A stretch of 64,000 nt of DNA from Prado023 sp963774745 (GTDB taxonomy: Bacteria; Actinomycetota; Actinomycetes; S36-B12; CAIYMF01): NCBI GenBank assembly GCA_963774745.1, contig CAVZGE010000003.1, positions 62,001 through 126,000 on the forward strand. The letters run 5' to 3'. Position 1 is the stretch's first letter. Each line of letters opens with the position of its first letter. The position numbers and the translations under genes are program-made. The notes beneath the pieces were generated by a model. The model worked only from the letters and a program-made list of their open reading frames with translations, searched no databases and had not been told where the DNA came from. This document shows, piece after piece, positions 8,643 through 16,268 of the stretch.

Positions 8643-9167
8643 ATGACAGTGCGGCTCATCGTGGGTGACATCACGTCCTTCCCGGCTGATGCGATCGTCA
8701 ACGCGGCGAACAGCGGGCTGCTCGGCGGCGGGGGTGTGGATGGGGCGATCCACCGGGCCGGGGGACCGGCGATCCTGGCCGAGTGCCGGCGGATCCGCGC
8801 CGAACTCCTGCCTGACGGGCTGCCGACGGGTCAGGCCGTGGCCACCACCGCCGGGAACCTCCCCGCGCGGTGGGTGATCCACACGGTCGGGCCGGTCTAC
8901 ACGGGATCTCCCACCGACCCCGAGCTCGTGGCGTCGGCGCACCGCACCAGCATCGCCCGCGCCCGGGAGCTCGGTGCCCGCTCGATCGCGTTCCCAGCCA
9001 TCTCCACCGGTGTCTACGGGTACCCGGTGGAGCTCGCCGCCCCGATCGCGCTGGCCGAGGCCCAGGCGGCCGAGGACCTCGAGATCACCTTCGTGCTGTT
9101 CAGCGCAGCTGCTCTGGCGGTCTTCCGGGCAGCCGCGCTCGCGATCGGCGTAGAGGTCGGCTCGTAA
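8643..9167 (+). CDS. Macrodomain protein, probable O-acetyl-ADP-ribose deacetylase
   Basis: A 174-residue single macrodomain of the MacroD/YmdB type. It shows VGDITSFPADAIVNAANSGL with the substrate Asn, the GGGGVDGAIHRAGG loop, and the phosphate-binding AISTGVYGYP. Such enzymes remove ADP-ribose from O-acetyl-ADP-ribose or from acidic residues of proteins; also proposed to bind RNase III in E. coli. It is transcribed divergently from the cobalamin operon, with only about 60 bases between the riboswitch promoter and its ATG, and looks like a stand-alone gene. Confidence 0.93.
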   Translation: MTVRLIVGDITSFPADAIVNAANSGLLGGGGVDGAIHRAGGPAILAECRRIRAELLPDGLPTGQAVATTAGNLPARWVIHTVGPVYTGSPTDPELVASAHRTSIARARELGARSIAFPAISTGVYGYPVELAAPIALAEAQAAEDLEITFVLFSAAALAVFRAAALAIGVEVGS

Positions 9168-9401
9168 CCCGCGGGTGCGGGCGCGCGGCTTCGCCGACCC
9201 CATCGGGGATGGCGCCTGTTCGCCGCAGTCGGGGACAGGGCTACTGTGGAATCAGATCGAGGTGATCCACTGACCGTGCATGCGCAGATCATCCGTGTCG
9301 GATCCGAATGCCCCGCACATGCCCTGGTCCTGGTCGCTTGGATCGCGCAGTCGGCCGAGGTCCACTCGGGGCGCGGCCGCGGAGAGCAAGGGAGGCGCAC
9401 C

Positions 9402-9758
9402 ATGGGTGCCACATCAGATCAGGTCAAGGGCCACGCCAAGGAGGTCGCGGGCATCGTTGTCGGGGACAAGGAGCTGAAGTCCGAGGGCAAGGCCGACCGC
9501 ATGGCTGGTGAGGCCCAGGCCGAGGTCGACCACGCGGTGCACACCGTCGAGGACGGCCTGGACTCGGCGCGGAATGCTGCGGACTCCGGCCTGGACAAGG
9601 CCAAGCACATGCTCGACACCGGCCTGGACCGGACCAAGGACGCCCTCGACACCGGCCTGGACAAGACGAAGGACTTCGTCGACACCGGCCTGGACAAGAC
9701 CAAGGGCATGGTCGACACGGGCGTGGACAAGGCCAAGCACCTGCTGTACACCAAGTGA
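9402..9758 (+). CDS. CsbD-like protein with 11-residue amphipathic repeats
   Basis: 118 residues from an ATG with GGAGG six bases upstream. Residues 5-40 look like a CsbD stress-protein domain (VKGHAKEVAGIVVGDKELKS). Residues about 50-117 are six tandem 11-residue units starting GLDSARN, GLDKAKH, GLDRTKD, GLDKTKD, GLDKTKG and GVDKAKH, each ending in a variant of xxxDT. Such hendecads form long amphipathic helices as in LEA proteins or apolipoproteins. CsbD proteins are stress-induced and poorly understood. The repeat is also visible as a 33-base periodicity. An in-frame extension upstream to 9246 has no ribosome site and was rejected. Confidence 0.82.
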   Translation: MGATSDQVKGHAKEVAGIVVGDKELKSEGKADRMAGEAQAEVDHAVHTVEDGLDSARNAADSGLDKAKHMLDTGLDRTKDALDTGLDKTKDFVDTGLDKTKGMVDTGVDKAKHLLYTK

Positions 9759-9768
9759 GGTGACGTCC

Positions 9769-9806
9769 CCCGGGGCAGTCCACGGCCGGCCGTGGGCGGC
9801 CCCGGG
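9769..9806 (+). terminator. Strong GC hairpin after the CsbD-like gene
   Basis: CCCGGGGC (9769-9776) pairs with GCCCCGGG (9799-9806), enclosing the perfect 16-base palindrome CCACGGCCGGCCGTGG (9780-9795). It starts ten bases after the stop codon. There is no U tract, as is common in actinobacterial terminators. Confidence 0.6.
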
Positions 9807-9822
9807 CTGACATGCTGGGCCG

Positions 9823-10800
9823 ATGAGAAACCTCACCCTGAGAACTGGCGATCAGATGCCCGCGCTGGGCCTGGGCACCTGGAAGATCCCCCGAGATGTG
9901 TGCGCGGAGACGGTCCATGCCGCCATCGCCGCCGGTTACCGCCACCTGGACTGCGCGTGCGACTACGGCAACGAGGTCGAGGTCGGCCAGGGGATCGCGA
10001 GGGCCATCGACGAGGGGCTGGTGTCCCGCGAGGACCTGTGGATCACGTCCAAGCTCTGGAACACCTACCACCGTCCGGAGCACGTGGAGCCGGCGATCCG
10101 CCGGAGCCTGTCCGACCTCGGCCTGGAGTACCTGGACCTCTACCTGATCCACTTCCCGATCTCGCTGCGCTTCGTGCCGTTCGAGCAGCGCTATCCCCCG
10201 GAGTGGCTGTTCGATCCCGAGGCTGAGTCCCCCCACATGGAGTTCGAGGACGTCCCGATCGCGTCCACGTGGGCGGCGATGGAGGGCTTGTGGGAGGCCG
10301 GACTCACCCGAGACCTCGGCGTCTGCAACATGACTACCGGGTTCCTGAGGGACCTGCTCGCCGGCGCCCTGATCCCTCCAGCCGTCCTGCAGGTGGAGAT
10401 GCATCCCTACCTGACCCAGGAGCGGCTCGTGCGCTTCGCGGCACAGTACGACATCGCGGTGACGGCCTTCTCCCCGCTCGGCGCAGGCAGCTACGTGAGC
10501 CTGGGCATGGCCCGGGAGAACCAGTCCGCGCTGGAGGACCCCGTGGTCCGCGGGATCGCCGACCGGATGGGTGCAACCCCGGCCCAGGTCGTCCTGGCGT
10601 GGGGGCTGCAGCGGGGCACGAACGTGATCGCCAAGAGCTCGTCCGTCGCCAGGCTGCAGGAGAACCTCGGGGCCGCCGACCTGGCCCTCACCGAGGCCGA
10701 CATGGCCGCGATCAGTGGCCTGAACCAGAACCTCCGGTTCAACGACCCGGGGCACTTCTGCGAGGCGGCCTTCAACACGTTCTGCCCGATCTTCGACTGA
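9823..10800 (+). CDS. Aldo/keto reductase resembling yeast xylose reductase (AKR2-like)
   Basis: A 325-residue NAD(P)H-dependent carbonyl reductase of the AKR superfamily. The catalytic tetrad is readable as Asp and Tyr in LDCACDYGNE, Lys in ITSKLWNTYH and His in LIHFP. The cofactor site is IAKSSSVARLQEN. Several stretches match fungal xylose reductases unusually well from memory: TSKLWN-YH, a -FVP-E--YPP- insert near 120, the PSVLQVE-HPYL-like PAVLQVEMHPYL, and the C-terminal LNQNLRFNDPG. Aldose reduction (xylose to xylitol) is thus a reasonable guess, but no xylose genes lie nearby. Stand-alone gene between two hairpins. Confidence 0.88.
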   Translation: MRNLTLRTGDQMPALGLGTWKIPRDVCAETVHAAIAAGYRHLDCACDYGNEVEVGQGIARAIDEGLVSREDLWITSKLWNTYHRPEHVEPAIRRSLSDLGLEYLDLYLIHFPISLRFVPFEQRYPPEWLFDPEAESPHMEFEDVPIASTWAAMEGLWEAGLTRDLGVCNMTTGFLRDLLAGALIPPAVLQVEMHPYLTQERLVRFAAQYDIAVTAFSPLGAGSYVSLGMARENQSALEDPVVRGIADRMGATPAQVVLAWGLQRGTNVIAKSSSVARLQENLGAADLALTEADMAAISGLNQNLRFNDPGHFCEAAFNTFCPIFD

Positions 10801-10811
10801 CGAGCCTGCGC

Positions 10812-10847
10812 GGCGGGGTCGCCGGCGGTGAGCCCCGCGACCCCGCC
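10812..10847. terminator. Bidirectional hairpin between convergent genes
   Basis: GGCGGGGTCG (10812-10821) and CGACCCCGCC (10838-10847) form a perfect 10-base stem with a 16-base loop, between the AKR gene and the convergent dodecin gene. Confidence 0.65.
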
Positions 10848-10858
10848 ACGCTGGGGAC

Positions 10859-11062
10859 TCAGTCGCCCTGGTACTTGAAGGACACGCTCAGCTTGGTCCT
10901 GAAGAGGACCTCACCGTTGGCGAGGTCGATGTCCTGCTCGATGACCTCAGCGACCCGCAGGTCGCGCAGGGTCTCCTTCGCGGTGTTCACGGCTTCCAGC
11001 GCAGCGTCCGCCCACGACGTGGGGCTCGTCCCGATGATCTCGACGACCTTGTACACGCTCAC
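10859..11062 (-). CDS. Dodecin, small flavin-binding protein
   Basis: 67 residues from a GTG at 11062 with AAGGAGG just upstream. The sequence has the dodecin layout: MSVYKVVEIIGTSPTSWADA, one helix, then three strands (VIEQDIDLANGEV, LFRTKLSVSFKY). Dodecins form hollow 12-mers that store FMN, riboflavin or CoA; the conserved Trp in the first third stacks on the flavin and is present here (SPTSWADA). Monocistronic. Confidence 0.93.
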   Translation of the reverse strand: MSVYKVVEIIGTSPTSWADAALEAVNTAKETLRDLRVAEVIEQDIDLANGEVLFRTKLSVSFKYQGD

Positions 11063-11137
11063 TGTGCCTCCTTGAGGGGGATGGATGGTCGAACCATCCT
11101 TGCACCGTTGATCTCCGTGAGGAAGGTCGAGAACCTG

Positions 11138-11833
11138 TCAGTGGAACGCACTGCTGGGCAGGTCGGTCTCGCCGGCCACGACCGCCGCGATGATGCGGGC
11201 GGCGACCGCATCCGGGTCCAGCCCGACGGGCAGGCGTGGCGCAGTGCCGGACAACGGTCGGTCGGCCAGGCCCGTCTCGGTGTGCGGGGGGCGCGCGTCG
11301 ATCAGACGGATCCGGGAGCGGCGCAGCTCGCGCGCGGCGGCCGCGTCGAATGCGGCGAGTCCTGCCTTGGACGCCGAGTAGCCGGCCATGCCCGGCATCG
11401 GCGTCTCGGCCACCACAGCACTGATGTGCACCACGAACGGGGAGCCGCCGCCGGCTGCCGAGGACTGCAGGTGGGGAAGTGCTGCGCGCAGGAGTCGGAT
11501 GGGCGCGAGGGTGTTGAGGGTGAACAGGTCGACGAGCACCTGGTCGGGGGTCTCGGTGGCCGCCCCGAAGGCGACAGCCCCCGCGGCGAACACCACGCCG
11601 TCGAGTCGGCCGTGGTGCTCGACAGCGCGCTGCACCACCGTCTCGGCGGCCCCGGCCCGGCGCAGGTCGGCGGGCACGCACAGCGCATCGAGCCCCAACG
11701 CCGCGAGCCGGTCGGCGTCGCGACCCGTGAGGGTCAGCTGGGCGCCGGCCGCCGCAAGATGCCGGCTCAGGGGTGCGCCGAGGCCTCCCGTGGCCCCGGC
11801 GACGAGGACGCAGGAGCCCGCGAGGTCGACCAT
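11138..11833 (-). CDS. Short-chain dehydrogenase/reductase
   Basis: 231 residues, Rossmann-fold oxidoreductase. NAD(P)-binding GATGGLGAP is near residue 11, Asn-containing loop FAAGAVAFG replaces the usual NNAG, Ser is in HISAVVAE, and the catalytic YSASK follows. The ATG at 11833 was chosen because the protein then begins MVDLAGSCVLVAGATGG like its family; the frame stays open upstream but overlaps the neighbouring acetyltransferase gene. Substrate unknown. Confidence 0.88.
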   Translation of the reverse strand: MVDLAGSCVLVAGATGGLGAPLSRHLAAAGAQLTLTGRDADRLAALGLDALCVPADLRRAGAAETVVQRAVEHHGRLDGVVFAAGAVAFGAATETPDQVLVDLFTLNTLAPIRLLRAALPHLQSSAAGGGSPFVVHISAVVAETPMPGMAGYSASKAGLAAFDAAAARELRRSRIRLIDARPPHTETGLADRPLSGTAPRLPVGLDPDAVAARIIAAVVAGETDLPSSAFH

Positions 11834-11880
11834 GGCCTCAGCCTGCCATGCGTGGCGGAACTCCGCCGGGGGCGCTGGAC

Positions 11881-12756
11881 TCAGTCGCCCCGGGTCCAGA
11901 CGTAGGGGGTCGTCGTGGTCACGGCCACGAGCCCCGACCGCTCGAGGATCGGTCGGCTGTTCTCGGTGCAGTCGCTGTGCAGCAGCTGACATCCCTGGGC
12001 CATCGCCGAGCGCGCCCGCGTTGCCACGAGCGCGCGGTAGAGGCCCCGACCGCGCCAGGGTTCGATCGTCGCGCCGCCCCAGAGTCCGGCGCAGCCGGTG
12101 CCGGGCAGGACGTCGAGGCGTCCGACGCTGAGCACCTCGGCCGTGCCGTCATCCCGGTACCTCTCGGCCACCCACAGCTCGACGCCCTGCTCCGGGTCGA
12201 GCAGGTCGGCCAGCAGCGCCTCGCTCGGGGAGTGCGGCGGTGAGCCGAACACCGCCACCTGCATCGCCTGGGCCCGCTGGACGTCGGCCAGGGCAACGCT
12301 GCGCGCCACCTGCCGCCCGCCATCGTCGAACCCGATCCGGCGCACGGCCACACCGTCGGGAACCGGCACGTCGACAGCCAGCGCAGAGGCCTGCCCGAGC
12401 ATCACGGTCTCGGGCTCCTCGGCCACCAGGCCGTGTGCCTCGAGCCTGCGGCCCAGATCGGCGGGGAGGTCGTGGCCCCGGGTCTTCCACTCGAACGAGT
12501 GCACCGACTCGTCGCGGAAGTGCTCGATGGTCCGCTGGATGAGCGCGTCGAGTCGGTCGCCGTCGGCGGGGCCGTCGTGCCCAGCCAGGTCGCGATAGGT
12601 GACGAAGCCGGACCCGCCGGCGAAGACCCCCCGGAACAGCGGGCCGTCGCGGTCCCAACGACTGGCCGAGTGCATCTCGGCATCGGTGCGCAGCAGCGAG
12701 TCATAGACCGCGAGCAGGTCGGCGCGACTGGCCTTCGGCTCCGAGGGACTCGTCAT
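11881..12756 (-). CDS. GNAT-family N-acetyltransferase
   Basis: 291 residues. The C-terminal third has the acetyl-CoA-binding signature of GNAT enzymes (EPWRGRGLYRALVAT, the R-x-x-G-x-G/A loop) and a final strand with LERSGLVAV. The N-terminal half is a less conserved region that may be a degenerate second GNAT domain. Substrate cannot be told. It lies 47 bases upstream of the SDR gene in the same direction and is divergent from the paiB-like gene. Confidence 0.85.
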   Translation of the reverse strand: MTSPSEPKASRADLLAVYDSLLRTDAEMHSASRWDRDGPLFRGVFAGGSGFVTYRDLAGHDGPADGDRLDALIQRTIEHFRDESVHSFEWKTRGHDLPADLGRRLEAHGLVAEEPETVMLGQASALAVDVPVPDGVAVRRIGFDDGGRQVARSVALADVQRAQAMQVAVFGSPPHSPSEALLADLLDPEQGVELWVAERYRDDGTAEVLSVGRLDVLPGTGCAGLWGGATIEPWRGRGLYRALVATRARSAMAQGCQLLHSDCTENSRPILERSGLVAVTTTTPYVWTRGD

Positions 12757-12806
12757 GGGTGGCAGTCTGCCAGCAGGGGAGATCTGCCAGCAGGGAGAAT
12801 GGGGGC

Positions 12807-13484
12807 ATGTACGTGCCGAAGCACTTCGCGATGTCCGACGACCAGGTGCACGAGCTGTTGACCGGCGCCGGGGCGGCGGACCTGGTGACCGCGCACGGGT
12901 CGGGGCTGGTCGCCACGTACCTGCCGTTCGTGTTCGACCCCGACGCGGGCGAGCACGGGTCCCTGATCACGCATGTGGCCCGCAACAACCGCCAGTGCTC
13001 CGAGCCGGTCCTCGGCGAGGCGATGGTCATCATCCACGGGGCCGACCACTACATCTCACCGCGCTGGCTGCCGTCCCTGGGCCTCGCGGGCACGGTCGTG
13101 CCGACCTGGGACTACCTGACCGTCCATGCCTACGGCCGGCTCATCGTCCATGACGACGCGGCGTGGACCGAGGCTGCCGTGCGCCGGCTCACCCGGGCGC
13201 ACGAGACCCAGTACACGCTCGACCACCTGCCCGCCGACCACCTCGAGCGGATGCTCCGTGCGATCGTCGGGATCGAGCTCCAGCTCACCCGGGTCGAGGC
13301 GAAGGCCAAGATGAGCCAGAACAAGAGCCCGGAGGATGTCCGGGGCATCGTCGAGGGGCTGCGCTCGGATGCCGGGGACGATGCTGCCCTGCTGACCGCC
13401 TCCTGGATCGCGGAGCACTCGGTCCCGGCGGCCGAGCGGCGGTACGCCCTGATGGACGAGCTGCGCAGCACCCGCGGGCGCTGA
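12807..13484 (+). CDS. PaiB-like FMN-binding split-barrel protein
   Basis: 225 residues. The ATG at 12807 gives MYVPKHFAMSDDQVHELL, the standard start of the PaiB family (MYxPxHF); a longer frame from 12759 lacks this fit. Other marks are HVARNN, VIIHGADHYISPRWLP and VPTWDYLTVHAYG. PaiB is annotated as a transcriptional regulator of sporulation and protease genes in Bacillus, but the fold is a flavin-binding split barrel and the biochemical role here is open. Its family partner PaiA is an acetyltransferase, and a GNAT gene is the divergent neighbour, which is suggestive. Confidence 0.88.
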   Translation: MYVPKHFAMSDDQVHELLTGAGAADLVTAHGSGLVATYLPFVFDPDAGEHGSLITHVARNNRQCSEPVLGEAMVIIHGADHYISPRWLPSLGLAGTVVPTWDYLTVHAYGRLIVHDDAAWTEAAVRRLTRAHETQYTLDHLPADHLERMLRAIVGIELQLTRVEAKAKMSQNKSPEDVRGIVEGLRSDAGDDAALLTASWIAEHSVPAAERRYALMDELRSTRGR

Positions 13485-13545
13485 CCGCCGGACCCGGGTG
13501 TGGGACTCGCCGGTCGCGCTCTGAGCCGCGCTCGCGCTCCGAGCG

Positions 13546-14163
13546 TCACGCCCCAGGCGGGGTGAAGCCCCGCCGGGTCTCCTCGACCAGCGTGCGGGTG
13601 ACGCAGTCCTCGGTGTGGTCGTTGACCAGTCCCATCGCCTGCATGAACGCGTACATGGTCGTCGGGCCGACGAAGCGGAATCCCCGGCGCTTGAGGTCCT
13701 TGGACAGGGCGATCGCCGCGGGCGCCGTCGTGAGTGCCTGCACGTCCTCGGCGCGGTAGCGGGTCGGGCGGTGTGCCGGGGTTGGCTCGAACGCCCAGAT
13801 GTGGGCCGCGAGCGAACCCTCCTGCGCGACCAGGTCCAGTGCCGCGCGGGCGTTGCCGATCGTCGCCTCGATCTTGCCCCGGTGGCGGACGATGCCGGCG
13901 TCGCCCAGCAGCCGGGTCACATCGTCCTCGGTGAACCGGGCGACGGCCTCGAGGTCGAACCCCGCGAACGCGGAGCGGAAGTTCTGGCGCTTGCGCAGGA
14001 TGGTCAGCCAGCTCAGCCCGCTCTGGAAGCCCTCGAGGCAGAGCTTCTCGAACAGGCGTCGGTCGTCGGCGACGGGGAAGCCCCATTCGTTGTCGTGGTA
14101 CTCGAGGTAGTCAGCCGGCGCCGAGGCCACCCAGAAGCATCGGGTGTTCAGGTCGGCATCCAT
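13546..14163 (-). CDS. tag: DNA-3-methyladenine glycosylase I
   Basis: 205 residues, the base-excision enzyme that removes 3-methyladenine from alkylated DNA. Typical features are RCFWVASAPADYLEYHDNEW near the start, GFQSGLSWLTILRKR, FVGPTTMYAFMQAMGLVNDH, with the Cys/His zinc ligands of the family at both ends. A -10 like TAGTCT at 14175-14170 lies six bases before the ATG, so the message is probably leaderless. The gene is divergent from the thioesterase gene. Confidence 0.95.
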   Translation of the reverse strand: MDADLNTRCFWVASAPADYLEYHDNEWGFPVADDRRLFEKLCLEGFQSGLSWLTILRKRQNFRSAFAGFDLEAVARFTEDDVTRLLGDAGIVRHRGKIEATIGNARAALDLVAQEGSLAAHIWAFEPTPAHRPTRYRAEDVQALTTAPAAIALSKDLKRRGFRFVGPTTMYAFMQAMGLVNDHTEDCVTRTLVEETRRGFTPPGA

Positions 14164-14252
14164 CGCCTCAGACTAGGCCCATCCCCGGTGGTCGGTGGCG
14201 TCCGCGCGTGCGGGATGCTGGGGGTCTCGACGAGGAGTGGGTGGGACGATCG

Positions 14253-14708
14253 ATGGGCCAGGGACTGAGCATCCAGGAGCGGCTCTACCCGCAGCTGACG
14301 TGCTTCGGGTGCGGGCATGCCAACCCCAGGGGGCTCAAGCTGCGCAGCTACCCGGGGCAGGGATTCGTCACGGCCCAGTTCCAGCCGTGGCCGGAGCACG
14401 ACAACGGGTTCGGCTTCCTCAACGGCGGGATCATCGCCACGGTGCTGGACTGCCACAGCGGGGCGGCGGTGTTCGACCGGGCTGACGAGCTCGGGATGCA
14501 GCCGCAGCAGGGCGCCCCGCTGCTGTACGTGACGGCGGGCCTGGACCTGCGCTACCTGCGCCCCGTCCCCCTGGGCCCGTCGCTGGAGCTGCGCGCCGTC
14601 GTGACCTCGGCCGACGAGGACCAGGCGACCGTCGACGCCGAGATCGTGTGGGACGGCCGGCCCCGCGCGGCGGCGACCATCCTCTGGAAGCGCTGGCGCC
14701 CGCGCTGA
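14253..14708 (+). CDS. Hotdog-fold (PaaI-type) thioesterase
   Basis: 151 residues. The hotdog thioesterase core is visible as GFLNGGIIATVLDCHSG (helix with the catalytic Asp) followed by strands LDLRYLRPVPLG. The N-terminal CFGCGHANPRGLKLR is a feature of one PaaI subgroup and may bind metal or be structural. Acyl-CoA hydrolysis is likely, substrate unknown. The start at 14253 is preferred to an ATG at 14208 because the family begins shortly before the CFGCG motif. Confidence 0.85.
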   Translation: MGQGLSIQERLYPQLTCFGCGHANPRGLKLRSYPGQGFVTAQFQPWPEHDNGFGFLNGGIIATVLDCHSGAAVFDRADELGMQPQQGAPLLYVTAGLDLRYLRPVPLGPSLELRAVVTSADEDQATVDAEIVWDGRPRAAATILWKRWRPR

Positions 14709-14769
14709 GGGGGCAGGCGTCGGCGCCCGCGCTGGGCGGCGTGCGTGCGCAACCGCCGCGGTGGGCGGA

Positions 14770-14775
14770 TAGCCT
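14770..14775 (+). promoter_or_regulatory. -10 element of the aminotransferase gene
   Basis: TAGCCT, 40 bases before the chosen start codon, fits the TANNNT pattern of actinobacterial housekeeping promoters. Confidence 0.4.
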
Positions 14776-14814
14776 GCTGCCATCCCTCGCAGCCCCATGA
14801 CTGGAGACCGCCGC

Positions 14815-16242
14815 ATGACCACTGACGCGCCCGTGACCGCCGCCCCCGCCGCTTGGCCCGCGCACGACCCCGCCACACGCAGGACGCTGCCGGCGTCGTC
14901 CACGCCGTTGGACCAGTCCCGGGTCGAGGCGCTCACCGCCGCCGAGTGGGAGCGGTTCACCAGCAACACAGCCGGTTCCGGGGCGCACAACGCCCAGGCG
15001 CTCAAGTCGCTGCCGCTGGGCGTCACGTCGTCGTTCCAGCACTGGGACCCGTACCCGATCTCGATCACGTCGGCCAGGGGCGCGTGGCTCACCGACGTCG
15101 ACGGTCGGGCGCTGCTCGACCTCTCGATGGGCTTCGGGGCCATGCTCGTCGGCCACCTCAACCCCGCGGTCGTCGCCGCCGTGATCGGCGCGATGGAGAC
15201 CGGGACCCTCTTCGTGACGCCCTCGCCGTCGGCCACCGCCGTCGCGGAGCGGTTCCAGCGCCGGTTCGGCCTCGATCAGCTGCGCTTCACCAACTCCGGC
15301 ACCGAGGCCACGATGTACGCGGTGCGCACCGCTCGGGCCTTCACCGAGCGCCACGCCATCATCAAGATCGAGGGTGGCTACCACGGCGGGTACGACGCCC
15401 TGTCCGTCTCGGTCAAGCCCGATGTCGCCGAGTCCGGGCCGGAGGATGCCCCGATCCCGGTCACCCCCTTCGATGTCGAGGCCGGCACCGTCCACGTGGT
15501 GCCCTACAACGACCTCGACCGCCTCGAGGCGATCCTCGCCGAGCACGCCGCCGAGATCGCCGCGGTGGTGATGGAGCCGGTCCTGGAGAACATCTCCATC
15601 GTCGTGCCCGATGCCGGTTACCTGGCCGGCGTGCGCGCGGCCTGTGACCGCCACGGCGTCCTGCTGGTGTTCGACGAGGTGAAGACCGGCCTGACCGCGG
15701 GGTACGGCGGCGCGTCGCAGCGCCTGGGCGTCACCCCCGACCTGGTCTGCCTGGCCAAGAGCGTCGGCGGGGGCCTGCCCCTGGCCGTGTTCGGCGGGCG
15801 GGCCGAGGTGATGGCCACGGTCTCGGACAACCGCATGCCGCACTTCGGCACCTACAACGGCAACCCGCTGGTGATGGCTGCGGCCGCTGCCGTCGACGAG
15901 GTCTGCACGCACGAGGCCCTTGCCGCCGCGGAGAAGCTCAACGACGACGCGCTGGATGCCATCGACGCCGTCATCGCCCAGTACCAGCTGCCCGCGCAGA
16001 CGGTCGGCTTCGGGGTCAAGGGGGCCGTCACCTGGGCCACCGCCCCGGTGCGCAACTACCGCGACTACAAGCGCACGGACTTCGGCATCGCCGAGCTCAG
16101 CTGGCTGTGGGGGGTCAACCGCGGCATCCTCACCCCGCCGGGGCTCGACGAGCAGTGGCTCGTGTCGCTGGCCCACACCAGCGCCGACATGGACCTGCTG
16201 GTGCAGGAGTTCACCGACCTGGCCGAGGCCCTGCGCGCCTGA
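14815..16242 (+). CDS. Class III PLP aminotransferase, glutamate-1-semialdehyde aminomutase-like
   Basis: 475 residues. PLP-binding Lys is in CLAKSVGGGLPLAVFGG, the Asp that contacts the ring in VFDEVKTG, and the substrate region in NSGTEATMYAVRTARAF and GGYHGGYDAL. These match the HemL-like branch of class III aminotransferases, but the 65-residue N-terminal extension and neighbours give no link to heme, so HemL itself is not claimed. An ATG at 14797 is an alternative start; 14815 has a better spaced GGAGA. Stand-alone gene; convergent with the giant-protein pair. Confidence 0.85.
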   Translation: MTTDAPVTAAPAAWPAHDPATRRTLPASSTPLDQSRVEALTAAEWERFTSNTAGSGAHNAQALKSLPLGVTSSFQHWDPYPISITSARGAWLTDVDGRALLDLSMGFGAMLVGHLNPAVVAAVIGAMETGTLFVTPSPSATAVAERFQRRFGLDQLRFTNSGTEATMYAVRTARAFTERHAIIKIEGGYHGGYDALSVSVKPDVAESGPEDAPIPVTPFDVEAGTVHVVPYNDLDRLEAILAEHAAEIAAVVMEPVLENISIVVPDAGYLAGVRAACDRHGVLLVFDEVKTGLTAGYGGASQRLGVTPDLVCLAKSVGGGLPLAVFGGRAEVMATVSDNRMPHFGTYNGNPLVMAAAAAVDEVCTHEALAAAEKLNDDALDAIDAVIAQYQLPAQTVGFGVKGAVTWATAPVRNYRDYKRTDFGIAELSWLWGVNRGILTPPGLDEQWLVSLAHTSADMDLLVQEFTDLAEALRA

Positions 16243-16268
16243 GGGACCCCGGCGCCGGCCGCGGGCGG

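Noticed and set aside
9246..9401. N-terminal extension of the CsbD-like protein
   Set aside because: The CsbD motif begins right after the ATG at 9402, which has an excellent GGAGG; the extension looks non-coding.
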